Below are positions 22,950 through 35,203 of a stretch of 64,000 bases of DNA, piece after piece. This stretch comes from Pycnopodia helianthoides. Lineage: Eukaryota > Echinodermata > Asteroidea > Forcipulatida > Asteriidae. Every line of letters begins with the position of its first letter. Position 1 is the stretch's first letter. The stretch is from NCBI GenBank assembly GCA_032158295.1, contig CM063263.1, forward strand, positions 11,170,974 through 11,234,973, written 5' to 3'. A program made the translations under genes and the position numbers. The notes under the pieces are model-generated. The model was not told the origin of the DNA. It searched no databases and was given only the letters and a program-made list of their open reading frames with translations.

Positions 22950-25096
22950 TATTCCAATTACAGATTATTTTAAGTAGGATTATTTTGTTCCTGCGTGGAC
23001 ATCACCGCTTCAGATTGTTGGCGGTATTTCAAAGACGCTAGTACCTTTTTAACGCAACTCTCCCAGGTTATTTGTGCTGTATATATCTACATGTATTAAA
23101 CGATTAAAACAATCGAACGGTTCCAAAAACAAAAGTTATACTTTGCCTTTCAACGAATTCCAAAATAATTATGAATGTGTACGTGTGCGACTCGATATGC
23201 GTGTCATTATAGATTCCTCTAAAAGAAAATACAACACAATGCGCATAGAGATATCACAATATTTTGATATATTTATAAACATATGCATTTACTAATTTAA
23301 TTAAAAGCTGGGTGGGTGTCTTACAGGCACTTTTGTGATTCATTAATTGCATCAAAAGAGTAGTTTCATGACACGCTACAATGGACGCCAAGGGTATTAG
23401 GATATTGCCTCCAGGGGACCCCTTCGTATCAATCTAAAGCCATTATTCTTTAATTGAGTTTATATTAAATTGGACAGAACACACAAACAAACCAGCCAAG
23501 TAATGTGTATGGAGTCCTTTTAATATTTTTTCAAATAGTGTCACCACAAGACTTCAATATCAGCTTTTTCAACGAAAATAATGTAAGCACCCTGCCAATT
23601 ACGTTGATTATTTTCAGCTGGGTGAAGAGTTATAAACATTTCAAATGTTTAACAACAACAAAATGATAACATTGCGAAAGTGCAATATTTAAAAAGAAAA
23701 ATTAGCAGCCTTTGTTTTCATCGTATTCTCACACTACATGAATTTACTTAGGCCAACATTGGGGACAAATAAGAGGTTACAAACATGGTTTGATCACTAA
23801 AATCATGATTTTAAACCATTATCATTAATTAAATTTTGAGTGATTATTAGGTACTTTCAGTCTCCTACCTAAATTAACCCGACAAAATTAAAAGTGATCA
23901 GTGAGAGAACACAGGATTTCGATTGAGCTTTACAATCTTAGTTTGTACCTTTTATTTCGATAAAAAGGAAGCTCATTTTTACACGAAGATGATGCGCTAT
24001 TTGTCAGATCGTGGCAACACAATTTAGTTTGTTGACAAGTTGGCAAGGCAGTAGATTTATTTTAATCGTTAATAACACCACCATCTTATTGTTCCGGTCT
24101 TTAACTGGACCCTGTACGATTCCAGTTAAAGACCGGAACAATAAGATGTCGTTGTTATTCAGTCCCATCAACACGGCACGCATTTATGCCCTAAATATAA
24201 TACAATGGACAATATGGGGGAAAACTCAAATATCCGCAGATTATTTCTGGTATTGAAATCACGCCATCGTCTTCTTTGAATTTATATTCTTCGGTTACCA
24301 TAGCAATGTTATCTGAGAATGAATTAATCCATGAAAGGAGTCAACGAAAATCTACTTTAAATTCCTTCGGGCTCTGCTTCTTACTCTTAAAAAGATGTCG
24401 CTGCTGTTACCATAACAACCCCTTGTCAGTACCTTGCCTCGTGTAATAAACTGCCGTTTGTTCGTCACAGTTTGATATTCAATGGCTGTTCTGTTCGAGG
24501 AAAGAAAAAACGGCGGAAAACATTAAATCAACTTTTAAAAAGGGTTTTAAACAGGTAATCTGATAATAAAAAGATAACGACAGAGTGGAAACGGGTCGTG
24601 ACAATTTTTTACGATATATTTGCTGTAGAATAATGTAACGTAAAGTGGATATTACAATTCTAAAACTTCCAAGTTCTAGGAACGTTAATAATTTCATGGA
24701 ACAGCCGTTGAAATTTGACTAATATCACCCTTTCGCACACTTCGAAGGTACCTGGCAAAAAAGTGCTTGACCATCTCTCCGGTGAAAAAAAAGAGGAAAC
24801 ATTCACAATAAATAAGTGTGACTTGAGGCCGGAGCGGGTCCGTCGACCGACTGTAGTGACTGTCTGCATGCATTAATTTCGGGGATGAGGTTGCGGTTCA
24901 ACAGGTATTCATGCTGGGTATTCTGTGTAGAACAGGAATCAGGTACTCTACGTGACAAAACCTGACACTAGAACGTAACAGAGAACACGGTAAAGGCAAA
25001 CAAGCTGCTGAACGGGCTAAAACGGTACATAAAAGGGCCTGGCGGGTGTTGCATGGCCTGTCAGAGAGATTCAACTCTGTTTCATAATTAAAACCC
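22950..25096. other. Gene-free, AT-rich sequence with one perfect hairpin
   Basis: Nothing recognised except the 28-bp inverted repeat at 24.1 kb. Confidence 0.5.
24082..24148. repeat. Perfect 28-bp inverted repeat, 11-base loop
   Basis: CATCTTATTGTTCCGGTCTT TAACTGGA (24082-24109) pairs without mismatch with 24121-24148 across the loop CCCTGTACGAT. Not part of any repeat family seen elsewhere in the window. Confidence 0.9.
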
Positions 25097-25130
25097 GTCA
25101 TAATTAGAACCAAGATTATGGGTAAATTCA
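25097..25130 (-). repeat. 34-bp direct repeat beside the RT fragment
   Basis: GAATTTACCCATAATCTTGG then TTCTAATTATGACGG here recurs with one change at about 25302-25334. The two copies bracket the reverse transcriptase piece. Confidence 0.7.
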
Positions 25131-25345
25131 AAAACCATTAATGACTACTCTCTGCAATCTGCCATCCAGGTAGTTATGAAACCAGGACAGGAGTGTACCA
25201 CCGATGCCAGCACACCGAGCTTCTCAATAAGCTTAGAATGATTGACCGAGTCAAAAGCCTTTGAGAAGTCCAGGTATACCACATCAGTGTCACATCCCCC
25301 GTCATAATTAGAACCAAGATTGTGGGTAAATTCAGTCTCCTTCAA
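25131..25345 (-). pseudogene. Non-LTR retrotransposon reverse transcriptase fragment
   Basis: Encodes DTDVVYLDFSKAFDSVNHSK and LIEKLG, the reverse transcriptase motif block around the first part of the palm (LDFSKAFD). A one-base frameshift near 25219 separates this from GGTLLSWFHNYLDGRLQRVV in the next frame. Only about 70 codons remain. The resemblance is to LINE RTs of the Jockey/CR1/RTE kind. Dead copy. Confidence 0.85.
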
Positions 25346-25839
25346 TGCATGTTGAAAAGCCTCCCTGAGAAAAATTGTTGACCTTTAATTAAGAAACAAC
25401 TAATCTTGTGACTCGATGTGTGTACACGAGTTGCTCGAGGGTGAACAAAAAAGCCCCCAAATTACTCCCAATTAATAACGTGGGCGATCTTTACTTTTCA
25501 GACAACACCTCTGGATATGTCAAGGTAAACGAGATTGCTTTGTTGCAAACGCAACAGCGGCTCATGGTTTCATTAAACATTTCATAAGTTGAAAACTAAT
25601 GGGAGAAATTGTTGCACCTTTTATGTTCTTGAAGGTCATGGGAGATCTAACAGCTTGGCATATCGATTCGGTGTCTGGTAAATAATAACCTATCAGAGGA
25701 CACTATTCATTTTTATGTTAACGCATTCGAAGTGCATTTGCCTTTTGTGCGGTCATTCGCAGTGTTGAATAAAAGTATTTAGTGTTTTTAAAACTGAATA
25801 AATTTAGGAGTGGGAAATGGATTGATTTGATTGTATTTA

Positions 25840-25905
25840 CGATAATTCGGAGGTCGCAGGTTCAAGTCCCGCTTTAGTAATTTTATCTTTGTTCAAGCCG
25901 ACAAT
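25840..25905 (+). mobile_element. tRNA-derived SINE fragment (B box and tail)
   Basis: AATTCGGAGGTCGCAGGTTC then AAGTCCCGC and TTATCTTTGTTCAAGCC, matching the 3' half of the 29.8 kb family member in plus orientation. Confidence 0.5.
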
Positions 25906-26397
25906 TTTGAGGGTAAATAGTTATATCCAAATCAAAATGAGGAAGAAACTTTAGAGTTAATAGATGGAGGGTTATTTTATTCTTCGAAAAATCCTCTTTT
26001 TAATGGTTTCCTGAAGCATTTCCTGCTGTTTGCCACAATCATGCTGAAACCAAAACCGAGGAAAATCCTGGAAAAGAAACTTATACTCAACAAGGTTCAG
26101 TGGTTGTTCTCCCTAATTACAAAGTTAAGTTCATCACCCATAATTCTTTTTGATTATTAAGGAAACAAACCAGCGAGCGAGCTGGACTTGGTTTACAGAC
26201 AAAAACCAAACAGACCAATTCAAAATGATTGTATACGGCAAGTGCAAGCGAGACATTGCTCCACTTTTTTTGCAAATAATGTTTAAACTTAGGCCTACCC
26301 AATCCAACCGCCATGCATGGTGAATTATTCTTGTAATAGTGCAATGTACTTTGCTCAGTTTCGGAAAAGTGCAATATAAATGCCTTATCATTATTAG

Positions 26398-26533
26398 CGC
26401 TCTTTTCGAAACCGTGGCTTTCATGGGCTTGGGTTTCTGCTTAGACTCCTTCCACCTGATTGAAGCCTCGTGAGGAAAACGCACATTTTCCAAATAACTG
26501 ACGGAGCACGAGCCTTGGTTTCGAAAAGGGCCT
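26398..26533. mobile_element. MITE family H, copy 2
   Basis: CTCTTTTCGAAACCGTGGCT at the left and AGCCTTGGTTTCGAAAAGGG at the right form the inverted ends, with GGGCTTGGGTTTCTG inside. Similar size to the 37.5 kb copy. Confidence 0.7.
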
Positions 26534-26539
26534 ATTATA

Positions 26540-26578
26540 TATAATAATAATAAATAAAAAAAAAAAAAAAAAAAAAAA
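26540..26578 (+). repeat. (TAA)n and poly(A) run
   Basis: ATAATAATAATAAATA followed by about 23 A, immediately after the family H element. Confidence 0.9.
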
Positions 26579-27595
26579 CCTTGCTCAACTCAATAAGACC
26601 TTAGTCATCTGACGTCATCACCACACTGAACCTTGGTCGCCATTTTTTACCCTCTTTGGGTTCTCATTAAAACAATTCCCAATACTCACTGCTTTCCATT
26701 CTGCTTCATTATTCTAGATACCAGCTTGAAAAAAATAGCGTTTATTCAGTATTCACATAATTTCATGATTCTGCATCGCTATTTTTGTAATCAGATGAAA
26801 CATAACTTTTAATCAAAATGGGTGTGAGTTATATATGAAACAAATACTGAATGCATTTCGTCGGTGCGTTCAAGCAGAATATAATCACTCTGTCACTCAT
26901 GAAATTGAATGGTCCAGATTTCAACTCGTAATAACATTCTACACACACGTATGCATCCAATATTTGTAAAGTATATCAAGATACAATTGATTATAATTTT
27001 AGCAGGGATTACGAAAGAGTAAAATTAGACAATATATATTAGGAAGCGAGATATTATTCATGTAGACAACCAAGTATAGCCAAGAGATGCACGAAATAGA
27101 CCGTGCTAGTCCCGAGGGTATTCGTACATGTTTTGTGGGAATATTCGGTTTTCCCGTGAAACAAAATCGAGCTGTTTATTAAGGGGCCGAACGTTGGAGA
27201 TAAACGCACAAGACTCGCACACTCTTTAGCGAGTCTGTGGTGATGAAGAAGATGACTAAATGACGTTTCAGGTCAAAGTGTGACCGGCACAAAGTGTACA
27301 CAAGTCGATGGAAGAAGAAAACAATTATCATAGCAATTAGTAGATGACAAGACATGATTTGAATTAAGGGGCACCGCAAAAGATTACAGCTGATTACCAA
27401 CGACTGTTTGATTATGGAATATTCACATACTGTTCCAAGTTGTTGATATGTTATAATTCTGCAGTTCAAACTTTCTCTTTCCATGGAAGAAAATACTTTT
27501 CGTTTAATACACCGTGTTTCCTTGTTCAAGGTAACTATTATTATATTTTAAAACAATTGTTATCACATATTTCTGATAGTAAAACATATTAAGTG

Positions 27596-28070
27596 GGCTT
27601 AATCACTGTAGACAAGGAAACAGGTAAACAAGGGTGTTCGCTATGTGAACCAGAAACACCAGGGTTAACCGCTACTCTTCCACGATAAGTCTTCCGGGTT
27701 CACTGCCAATTCTAGTCCACGGGATTAATGTCTTATCCGAAGGGCAAGGCAATTATGGTAAAGTATCTTGCTCAAGGACACATTGTCAAGACTGGGGTTC
27801 GAACCCACTGATCAGAAACACCAGAGCTTGAGTCTAGTTCCCAATTTCATAGAGATACTTAAGCAGGAAATAGTGCTTTAAAAAATTATGCTAAGGAGAA
27901 ATGAGCAGGATACCAGTCACTAATTGTACTTGTGACATGGTAGTTCGGCTGGTAACCTTATTCTGGTAAACATAAATCTGTTGTGCTTAATAGTTACTTT
28001 TAGTACTTAATAAGCAGCTCTATGAATTTAGGCCGAAAGCTCTTAACCGCTCGGCCACGACACGCCACGA
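27596..28070 (-). mobile_element. tRNA-derived SINE, copy 2, interrupted by a MITE
   Basis: Same body as 8318-8602 (AATCACTGTAGACAAGG, AAACAAGGGTGTTCGCTATG, GTAAAGTATCTTGCTCA). The tRNA-like head, ending CTTAACCGCTCGGCCACGAC on the plus strand, is split by the family D element at 27839-28033. Confidence 0.68.
27839..28033. mobile_element. MITE family D, copy 4, nested in a SINE
   Basis: Ends CCCAATTTCATAGAGATACT and GCAGCTCTATGAATTTAGG. It splits the tRNA-like head of a SINE: GAGCTTGAGTCT lies to the left and CCGAAAGCTCTTAACCGCTC to the right. Confidence 0.75.
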
Positions 28071-28327
28071 TCGTGTTGTAGTGTACATGTACGATCAGTG
28101 CTCTTTTCAGCATGTTCATTGAACTATAACACAAACAATGTAAAAGAAACAGTGTGATGTCTGTACAGAAACAATCGTCCTTAAAAATAAACTGGTCATT
28201 TCCTTGTGAAAGTAGAACATATTATGTTCTTATATGTTAACTTTCTCTTTCCCTTTTCTATAGAAATGTTCACGGTAAATGTGCCACCAGTGTGTTCGAC
28301 CGATTCCACCTATCAGGATGTTTGAGC

Positions 28328-28455
28328 GTATACACTCTTGCTTCGCAGAGATGTAGAACAAAGAGCCATTCCAACAGCGTTATTCGCACTACATCTCTTT
28401 GGAACTCCTTGCCTGGTGTACTGTACATTTCCCTCCATCCTACAATCTAGACTGT
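28328..28455 (+). pseudogene. LINE C-terminal fragment (RTTSLWNSLP motif)
   Basis: Frame reads CRTKSHSNSVIRTTSLWNSL PG, then a stop after LHPTI and continues TVLRG. It resembles the NSF..RT.RLWNSLP tail of LINE polyproteins. Short and broken. Confidence 0.55.
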
Positions 28456-29029
28456 TTTAAGAGGAATAGCAATTCCTCCCTCCAGCTCCCCTGCGTTATT
28501 TTCTTCTTAATGGTCTAAATATTTTCTTGTTGTAGCCCCTTACCAAGGGTGGCTTTTGGCATTGTTTGGGGCGAACTTGCCTACAAAAAAGTAACCATAA
28601 TAATACTTTAAAAAATAAACACTTTTTCTTCCAGTGGTTTTGAAGGGAGTAGAGTTAACTTGACATTTTTTCATCTCACGAAAACAACGTACCTTGCTAA
28701 CATCACAAACTAGGCCAAGATTCAACCTGACTGCACACCATTAATAAGCTCATCATGAATCTGTCACTATTTATTATCCTTTCATACGGGTCTCTTTGGA
28801 TGAGGAATATGGGGCATTGAAACCAGGAGAGGCACGCCGGAGCAGGATTACTCCTGAAGGAATTAGATCATTGAAAGGATGCCGTTGGCCTCCTCGCAGA
28901 GGAGATGCCATAATCACAAAACACTCTTCTCGTATGCTGGACGAGAGGGGCTATACAAGCGGTGCTCAAAACAGCAACTAGTTTTCACATTGAAAAAGCT
29001 TTTGACCTACTTTTCTTTTAACCGTGGTA

Positions 29030-29207
29030 AATTGAAGCTGTTTTAAAATCACAATAGTTTAAAGTTTTAATATCTTAGCCTTTGTACTGTATTATTTAGA
29101 TTGTTTACTTTACTTTAAAATTGAAACTGTTTTAAAATCACAATAGTTTAAAGTTTTAGTCTCTTAGCTTTTGTACTGTATTATTTAGATCGTTAATTTA
29201 CTGTTCT
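29030..29207 (+). repeat. Tandem duplication, two units of 89 bp
   Basis: AATTGAAGCTGTTTTAAAAT at 29030 and AATTGAAACTGTTTTAAAAT at 29119, both followed by CACAATAGTTTAAAGTTTTA and TTTGTACTGTATTATTTAGA. Confidence 0.88.
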
Positions 29208-29235
29208 CAATTAGCTTATGGTTTTATAATTTGGG

Positions 29236-29400
29236 GCTGAACAAAGAAAATCTGCTAGAGCAGGATTTGAATCAACGACCTCTGGATTAACGTGCCTGCG
29301 CTCTACGAACTGAGCTATCTTGCCCTATGTTGGTGGTCTCCCTATTTTGTCAATATCTTTGTTCGGGTTGCCAGTCAGAAGCCATACAAGCGTTTACCGT
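29236..29400 (-). mobile_element. tRNA-derived SINE fragment
   Basis: Minus strand: AAGATAGCTCAGTTCGTAGA (A box) and GTTGATTCAAATCCTGC (B box), then TTTTCTTTGTTCAG. Shares TGTCAATATCTTTGTTCGG with 29.9 kb. T-stem pairing fails, so it is not a functional tRNA. Confidence 0.6.
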
Positions 29401-29821
29401 GTAGCCGGGGATCAAACCCAAGTTTACGATACAACCTGGGAAGCGTCAGCTTAAGGATATGGGCCTTTTTTATTTCAAATATTAAGTAATAAAAAGGTTC
29501 TAAAATTTGTTTTATAACTTATAATAGTTATATTTGTGTTCTTGATTTTCCACAGAATATATGTTTTTATTTTTTAAATATATCATTAACATACTTAGTT
29601 TATGTTTTTTTTTAAATAGATAAATAAATTGTACAGAGTCCATTTTTAAAAATATAACTCCTACAGGAAAGGCCTATGTTTCGCCAATTATTTCATAGAT
29701 AAGCGCTAACAGAATTTGTTTACGATAAAAACCACGTCAGATATGATGAACGTATGATATCTATAACTAAATTAAAAAAAAATTGTTTAAATAATGTTTG
29801 CTTGAACGAAGAAAAATTGAC

Positions 29822-29945
29822 AATACATCGGCGGGACTTAAACCTGCAACCTCCGGATTCTGAGCTATCTAACCATTACGTTTGCAATCTCCCTACTGTG
29901 TCACTGTCAATATCTTTGTTCGGAATGGTGCTCTGTTACATTGTA
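29822..29945 (-). mobile_element. tRNA-derived SINE fragment, second member
   Basis: Minus strand: GGTTAGATAGCTCAGAATCC and GGTTGCAGGTTTAAGTCCCG followed by TTTTTCTTCGTTCAAGC. Same family as 29236-29400. Confidence 0.6.
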
Positions 29946-31081
29946 GGCATAGCCAGACACATGATACTTGGTTTGAGCATTTTTCTGTGTATATTCCTAA
30001 AAGCTTTGAGTATATATAGTATCCTTTGGGAGCCATACAGATTCCTCTATATAAAATAAAACACACATTCCTCCAATGCAATTAATGGATTCTCCGTCGA
30101 GTCTTGAGATTTGTGGGCACCCACAAGAGCGAGCTTTGTAACTTTGTGTTATATAAAACTGGTGACGCATAAATGCTTACATGGAGCAAAAGAAAATGTG
30201 GCAGTGTACTGTTTCAAGAAACCGCTGGCGTAACGTTCGCATCTACGATGAACAATACAGCGCCTGTGAGGTGACTGTTAGTCATTAAACTTTGCGGTGA
30301 CCCCCTCCCCTCTTCCCCATCGGCCATGAACTTCACCAAGCCCGTCCCATAAGTATACCCCAACAAAATACCACTGTCTGGTTAATAGGGTTTAAACACA
30401 TACGGTCTGTAGTGGTCCCCAAACGTCCCGTGGCTTATTACAGAAAACAAACTCAATATCTGTGACCTGTTGGACCACATCGGTGTCGGTTGATCGCGTG
30501 AATTAACACGTCCTTTATTTTACCCTGCGTATATCCGTAACACCTGACAAACTCAGATTGACACTGTACACAGAGAACTGCCATCCATGTAAGCCAATAC
30601 AATCAACAAAGGATCCCTAACACTAATTACATATTTCAATTTGGCAGACACTTCATAATAATAACAACGGCAGCCAAAAACAACAATGTGACGGTAACAG
30701 AACACATTGGGAGTTTTTGACCGACTGTATACGTTAAAAGATAAGAGAGTAAGCCAAACTGTAAATAATTCTCTTATCCTTTGTCTTTAAATATGAAATT
30801 ACACTTTGGGCAGTGAACAAAATGAAATAATAACCGGTGACAAGGTTTACATATCTAAATGTTTACCAGTGTGGTATGTATGATACTGATCAGAATTCCA
30901 AACGAAATTCATTCTGACAAAGAAGTTTATCACCATCAAAATTCTCGTTTTTATGATATCATTTTTAAAAAATGACTGAGAAAATAAAGTTATTTACGTC
31001 TTTAAAACTTGCTAATAATGTTTTATCCGTGCAAACACAAGTCTATCATTATTGATAATACCTAATTTGTATCTATCGAGA

Positions 31082-31083
<2 letters not shown>

Positions 31084-31134
<51 letters not shown>
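31084..31134 (+). repeat. (CAA)n microsatellite, 17 units
   Basis: Uninterrupted CAA repeat; on the minus strand it reads as a poly-Cys or poly-Leu artefact. Confidence 0.96.
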
Positions 31135-31135
<1 letters not shown>

Positions 31136-31170
31136 ACGAACTTCCAACGTACCCCTAGTTGTCTCACTGA

Positions 31171-31193
31171 AGATGATGATGATGATGATGATG
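31171..31193 (+). repeat. (GAT)n microsatellite
   Basis: AGATGATGATGATGATGATG followed by ATG; seven units, close to the CAA repeat. Confidence 0.92.
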
Positions 31194-31975
31194 TTAATAA
31201 TGAATACATTAAATAATTATGATATTTAATAGATTACTATTATCATTATGTTGTGATGCGCTATCTGTTGTCCCAAAAAACTACGATTGGAATTAATATA
31301 ACGGTGTCTTTTAAAAAAAGGAATAAAAACAAGCTCATTAACTTGAAGAGGTCGCTGTTTTTTATTAATATTTTCCAATATCTGGATAGCCAATGCAGGT
31401 GCACGCAGTGCAGTTCTTGCTATTTCACAATAGTTCAGAGGATGAGTGTTATTGGTTGTGTCAGACAGGCCCGTGGTTTGGACATAAGCAGCAGTCCGAC
31501 TGGAAAATCAATGCCGGCGAGTCCATCGGCAAACACCGGAGCAATGCGTGGGTTTATTCGTCTGTCTTGAGACTTGAAAGAGACAGTTCGACCACGCGCA
31601 CCAAAACAACTCTCCCCCATCACAACACAAAATAGGCGAAACTTGTAGAGAGAAAATGTGATTTACGTAACCGGTACGGTCTATTACACAACGCAATATT
31701 TTCAACCAGACGCCCGATGGCTGAATCTTCAAGGCGGAGGGGGAGTTACCCCCCCCCCAAAAAAAAAAAAACAAAAAAAAAAAAAACATGCCCCAGCATT
31801 TTTAATAGTACCCCCTTTGAATGCAATTTGAAGGGCGTGAATGTATTCCCAAAGTATTGTCTGGCATAGCTTAACCTTTTCTCCAAGACAAGTTGATGCG
31901 AAGAGAGATAGATTTGATTTCAATTGACAGGTGGCGAAACATATCGTTTAGATCCAACGGCTAATAAGTGAAATA

Positions 31976-32013
31976 GGGGGCGGCTGTGGGGGGGGGGGAG
32001 GCGGGGGGGGGGT
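31976..32013 (+). repeat. G-rich tract, possible G-quadruplex
   Basis: Three G-runs of 5, about 11 and 10 bases separated by short C/T/A gaps. Length of homopolymers may be affected by sequencing. Confidence 0.7.
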
Positions 32014-32658
32014 TGTTAATGCACACAAGAAGCTCTTACGTAAGTTGAGGCAGGTTGTGGGGGAGGAAGATATAATGACTGCACCTCGGGATGAAGATTG
32101 CAATCAGGTATCAGTTATTGCAATCAGTGCATCACGACTTACATCAGTTAGGCCTACAAGAGTTCCAGACTTTGATGAAGGGCTTGTATTGTTTTTTTTA
32201 TTGTTTTTTTTACTGTCTATGTAGGTGTAATAAATATATTCATCTCTTCTGGCCGGCCCAGTGTTTTAATTTTGTTTAATCATCCTTGGTTTTGTTTACT
32301 GTTATGAATTGATTTGATCAATCTTGCCTTACTGTTGATTGTTTTTGTGATATTCTCTGTAATAGTTAGACATGTCGTGTCTCGTATAATTTTGTTATTT
32401 TTATCTTAATGAATGTTTGTTATTGCTGGGCACCGTAGAAATGGCAAAGACTCACAGAAAGGGTTTCCTAGGATAAAGAAGACATAAATACTAATCAAAT
32501 AAATAAATTAAACAGAAAAATGAAAACGGGAAACGGGATATCTTCAGTCTAGATCCTTCATGTATTGATTTTATACCCCACCAAAGTAATTATATAGAAA
32601 ATGCAAGAGGCAAAGTTTTTTCAAATTATTAGATGAGTTGTTTTTGTGTGTTGTTGTC

Positions 32659-33048
32659 TTAAAGGAACATTACAGAATTGGTAAGAAAAAAACTTACTAT
32701 ACTTTTGATCACAGATTTACACAAAACCTACACGGTCTAATGATGATGATAGTAGAAAACATCCCTTGAAATATTTCTGTCTGAAATGTCATATTTGATG
32801 AGAAATGAATAAAGTAATTTTCCGATTGGAGTTCATCGCTCAGTGAGCGTTTTAATTCATTTGTTGAATCTATATGATTTCAAACAAATGTGTAATCGGT
32901 TTGTCACTATTTTCTCGTGACCCAGATGGCCGATCGATCTCAAACTTCTACATGTTTGTCAGTTTATGTATATGGTGGATTACATAAAGTGCTTACACTG
33001 CCAGCAACTGTTTTGTTAGCAAAAACTAATTCTGTAATGTTCCTTTAA
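32659..33048 (-). mobile_element. TTAA-bounded MITE, family B, copy 2
   Basis: Reverse orientation relative to the 4.45 kb copy. Starts TTAAAGGAACATTACAGAAT and ends TTCTGTAATGTTCCTTTAA, a near-perfect inverted pair of about 20 bases. The core CACTATTTTCTCGTGACC is present. Confidence 0.83.
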
Positions 33049-33282
33049 TACCTGTCATGCCCCTTCCCTATTCGAGTTCCCCTTGGTCTTTCCCACACCC
33101 ATGCATTATTTCCCCTCCCTCTCCCCTTCTCTTTCTCAACCTTTCCTTGTTTCTTCCCCGAATTTGATGACCCTTTTGCCTCTCTCTCGTTCCCATGTAA
33201 TGTTTCCCTCCCCAACCCCCTCACCACTGCCCTATCCCAACCCATCTCCCACCCTTTTTAAGTCATTAAGTCATGCATTGCT

Positions 33283-33640
33283 ATTTGCTTCTTTCATTTA
33301 TGTTTTTAAATTTTGTGGATTTTTATTCCATACTTTTCTACTTTTGTTGTTGTTGTTGATGTATTGTAATTGTACTTGTTTATATGTGTGTCTATTTTTT
33401 TTATTTTTTATTTGATGTGTCATATTTATAATTAAAAAAAAAAAAAAAAAAAAATGTGCAAACCGAGGTTACGATTGGCCATTTGCATCTTTCATTGATG
33501 TTTATCAATTTTGTTAATTTTTCATTCCATTCTATTTACTTTCTTTGTTGTTGTTGATGTTTTTAATTTTATTGTACCCGTTTTTATATGTGACTATTTA
33601 AACAATTTTATTTTCAAAGATCCGAGGTTACGATTTTCAT
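33283..33640 (+). repeat. Diverged tandem duplication, period about 198 bp
   Basis: ATTTGCTTCTTTCATTTATG (33283) and ATTTGCATCTTTCATTGATG (33481) begin two similar T-rich units that share GTTGTTGTTGATGT and end in CCGAGGTTACGATT. The first carries the poly(A) run. The tail CACAATGAATAAATAATTC after the second unit resembles a LINE 3' end. Confidence 0.7.
33434..33454 (+). repeat. Poly(A) run of 21
   Basis: It ends the first of two diverged direct repeats (33283 and 33481). Confidence 0.92.
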
Positions 33641-34976
33641 GCTGGCACAATGAATAAATAATTCAGTTCAACTGAAATGAATTGAAATTTATTAAAATTC
33701 CAGCTTGTATGTGGGTCTACTAATCATGATCCGCCTATCAGAAATTCTAGTATTTAGTCAGGCAGCACACCCATATGCATTACTGCCCGTCTTAAGGCAA
33801 TCGTAACACAATACAGAATCTCCTATAATCACATTACGAATGCAATACGATACCGAGTTTTTCTTAGACCCACTGTTATTCAAACCCCAATGTCTGTTGG
33901 GCACATAGTCAAAATAAAGTGAATAGCAAACATATTGGGGACGCAATATTGAATTACAATGAGGAAGGAGGTGTTTTTGAATGTGTGTTGATTCTGGGAT
34001 GATAGCGTTGGCGTATGTGAATACACATCCGTGTGTTACACTCGCTAAAGTCGTTGGATCGGATCGAGTGAAATTCGTGAAATCCTCGAAAAGTAAGTGT
34101 CAGACGTCGTACCTCAAGCATATTATTTGATAATTTTTGTTTATACATTATTCAAAAGAACTTTCACTATTTCGTGCCGAGTAGCGAGCCATCTTAGCAC
34201 GGGGGTTGTAGCATTAAAAATGTCATCATCATTTCGTCACCGTGGACTGGATGAACAACCGTCATCCATACACATCAGTAGGTGTGGCGGTGGGTGGGGA
34301 CGGGAAATAAAAGCTGCCAAGGCCGAACCCATTTCGATTTGGTAAGATGGTTAAAAGTATCTCTACGAATGAAATTAATTATCTCCTTTAAAGACAAAAA
34401 CCCCAACCGTCTTGAACAAAACTTACGGCTGTTTTTTTTTTTAACAACAAATAATTCAAGTTGTTGTACTTATGCATAATTAGCATAACCTGTGTAAAGT
34501 GAGCAATAGGAGCATGAGCAGCACGGTGCTTTTGATGTCTGATAACCAACAGTTCTATTTTAAATTGCGTATACAGGGACCAAGACCAAGATGGCCAACA
34601 CGTGAATCATTTCTTATTGCACCATCCTTTTTATTTCAGTGACTCCTTCTTAGGGGTATTCAAATATATCCTTGTTCTACTTTCTCAGGTCAACAACAAA
34701 TATTCGTAACAACTTATATATAGAATTCTTAATCACACTGCACCCTCGTTCGTGAGTCACCAATGGTGATCGACTCCGTGTAAGCCAAGCTGTGTGATAA
34801 CAACTTGAAGTTGCAGCACGGGGACAAGGATGCGTCTCTAAATGAACAACCGATCGATACACGCAACCTCTGTTGCTAACCAACATCTCAGTTCGGTTCA
34901 CCGTGAGTAATGGCATGCAGACAATACATTCAGCAGGGTTTGGTTTGTGTGTTTTCCAGTCTTCTTTTGACTCGAT

Positions 34977-35117
34977 GGGCCTTTTCGAAAAAGAAGGCTT
35001 TTTTGCTTGGGCTTGGGCTTATGCTCCGTCAGTTATTTTAGAAAACGCGCGCTTTCCTAACGGGGTACTCTTTCTTAAGGGGGTGAACGGAGCCCAAGTC
35101 GCGGTTTCGAAGAGAGC
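34977..35117. mobile_element. MITE family H, diverged copy 3
   Basis: GGGCCTTTTCGAAAAAGAAG at the left and CGCGGTTTCGAAGAGAGCC at the right, with the interior GGGCTTGGGCTTATGCTCCG. Ends only partly complementary, so the assignment is less sure. Confidence 0.55.
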
Positions 35118-35203
35118 CTAGATGCAAAGACCCTACACCTTCAAGGATGGTATCTACGGTATAGGGTTACATAGACCGGCCATTGTTACTACTACAGACA
35201 GTG

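Larger units (their letters stand above)
30060..32658. other. Gene-free stretch with microsatellites
   Basis: Unique block at 31.38-31.63 kb stays open in two plus frames but has no motif. The end near 32.4-32.5 kb (ACATAAATACTAATCAAATA) resembles a LINE 3' tail. Confidence 0.45.

Noticed and set aside
29250..29335. tRNA gene on the minus strand
   Set aside because: A and B boxes are present but the acceptor and T stems do not pair, and the tail matches a dispersed family; SINE instead.
31012..31209. Poly-Cys frame on the minus strand
   Set aside because: Translation of the (CAA)n repeat.
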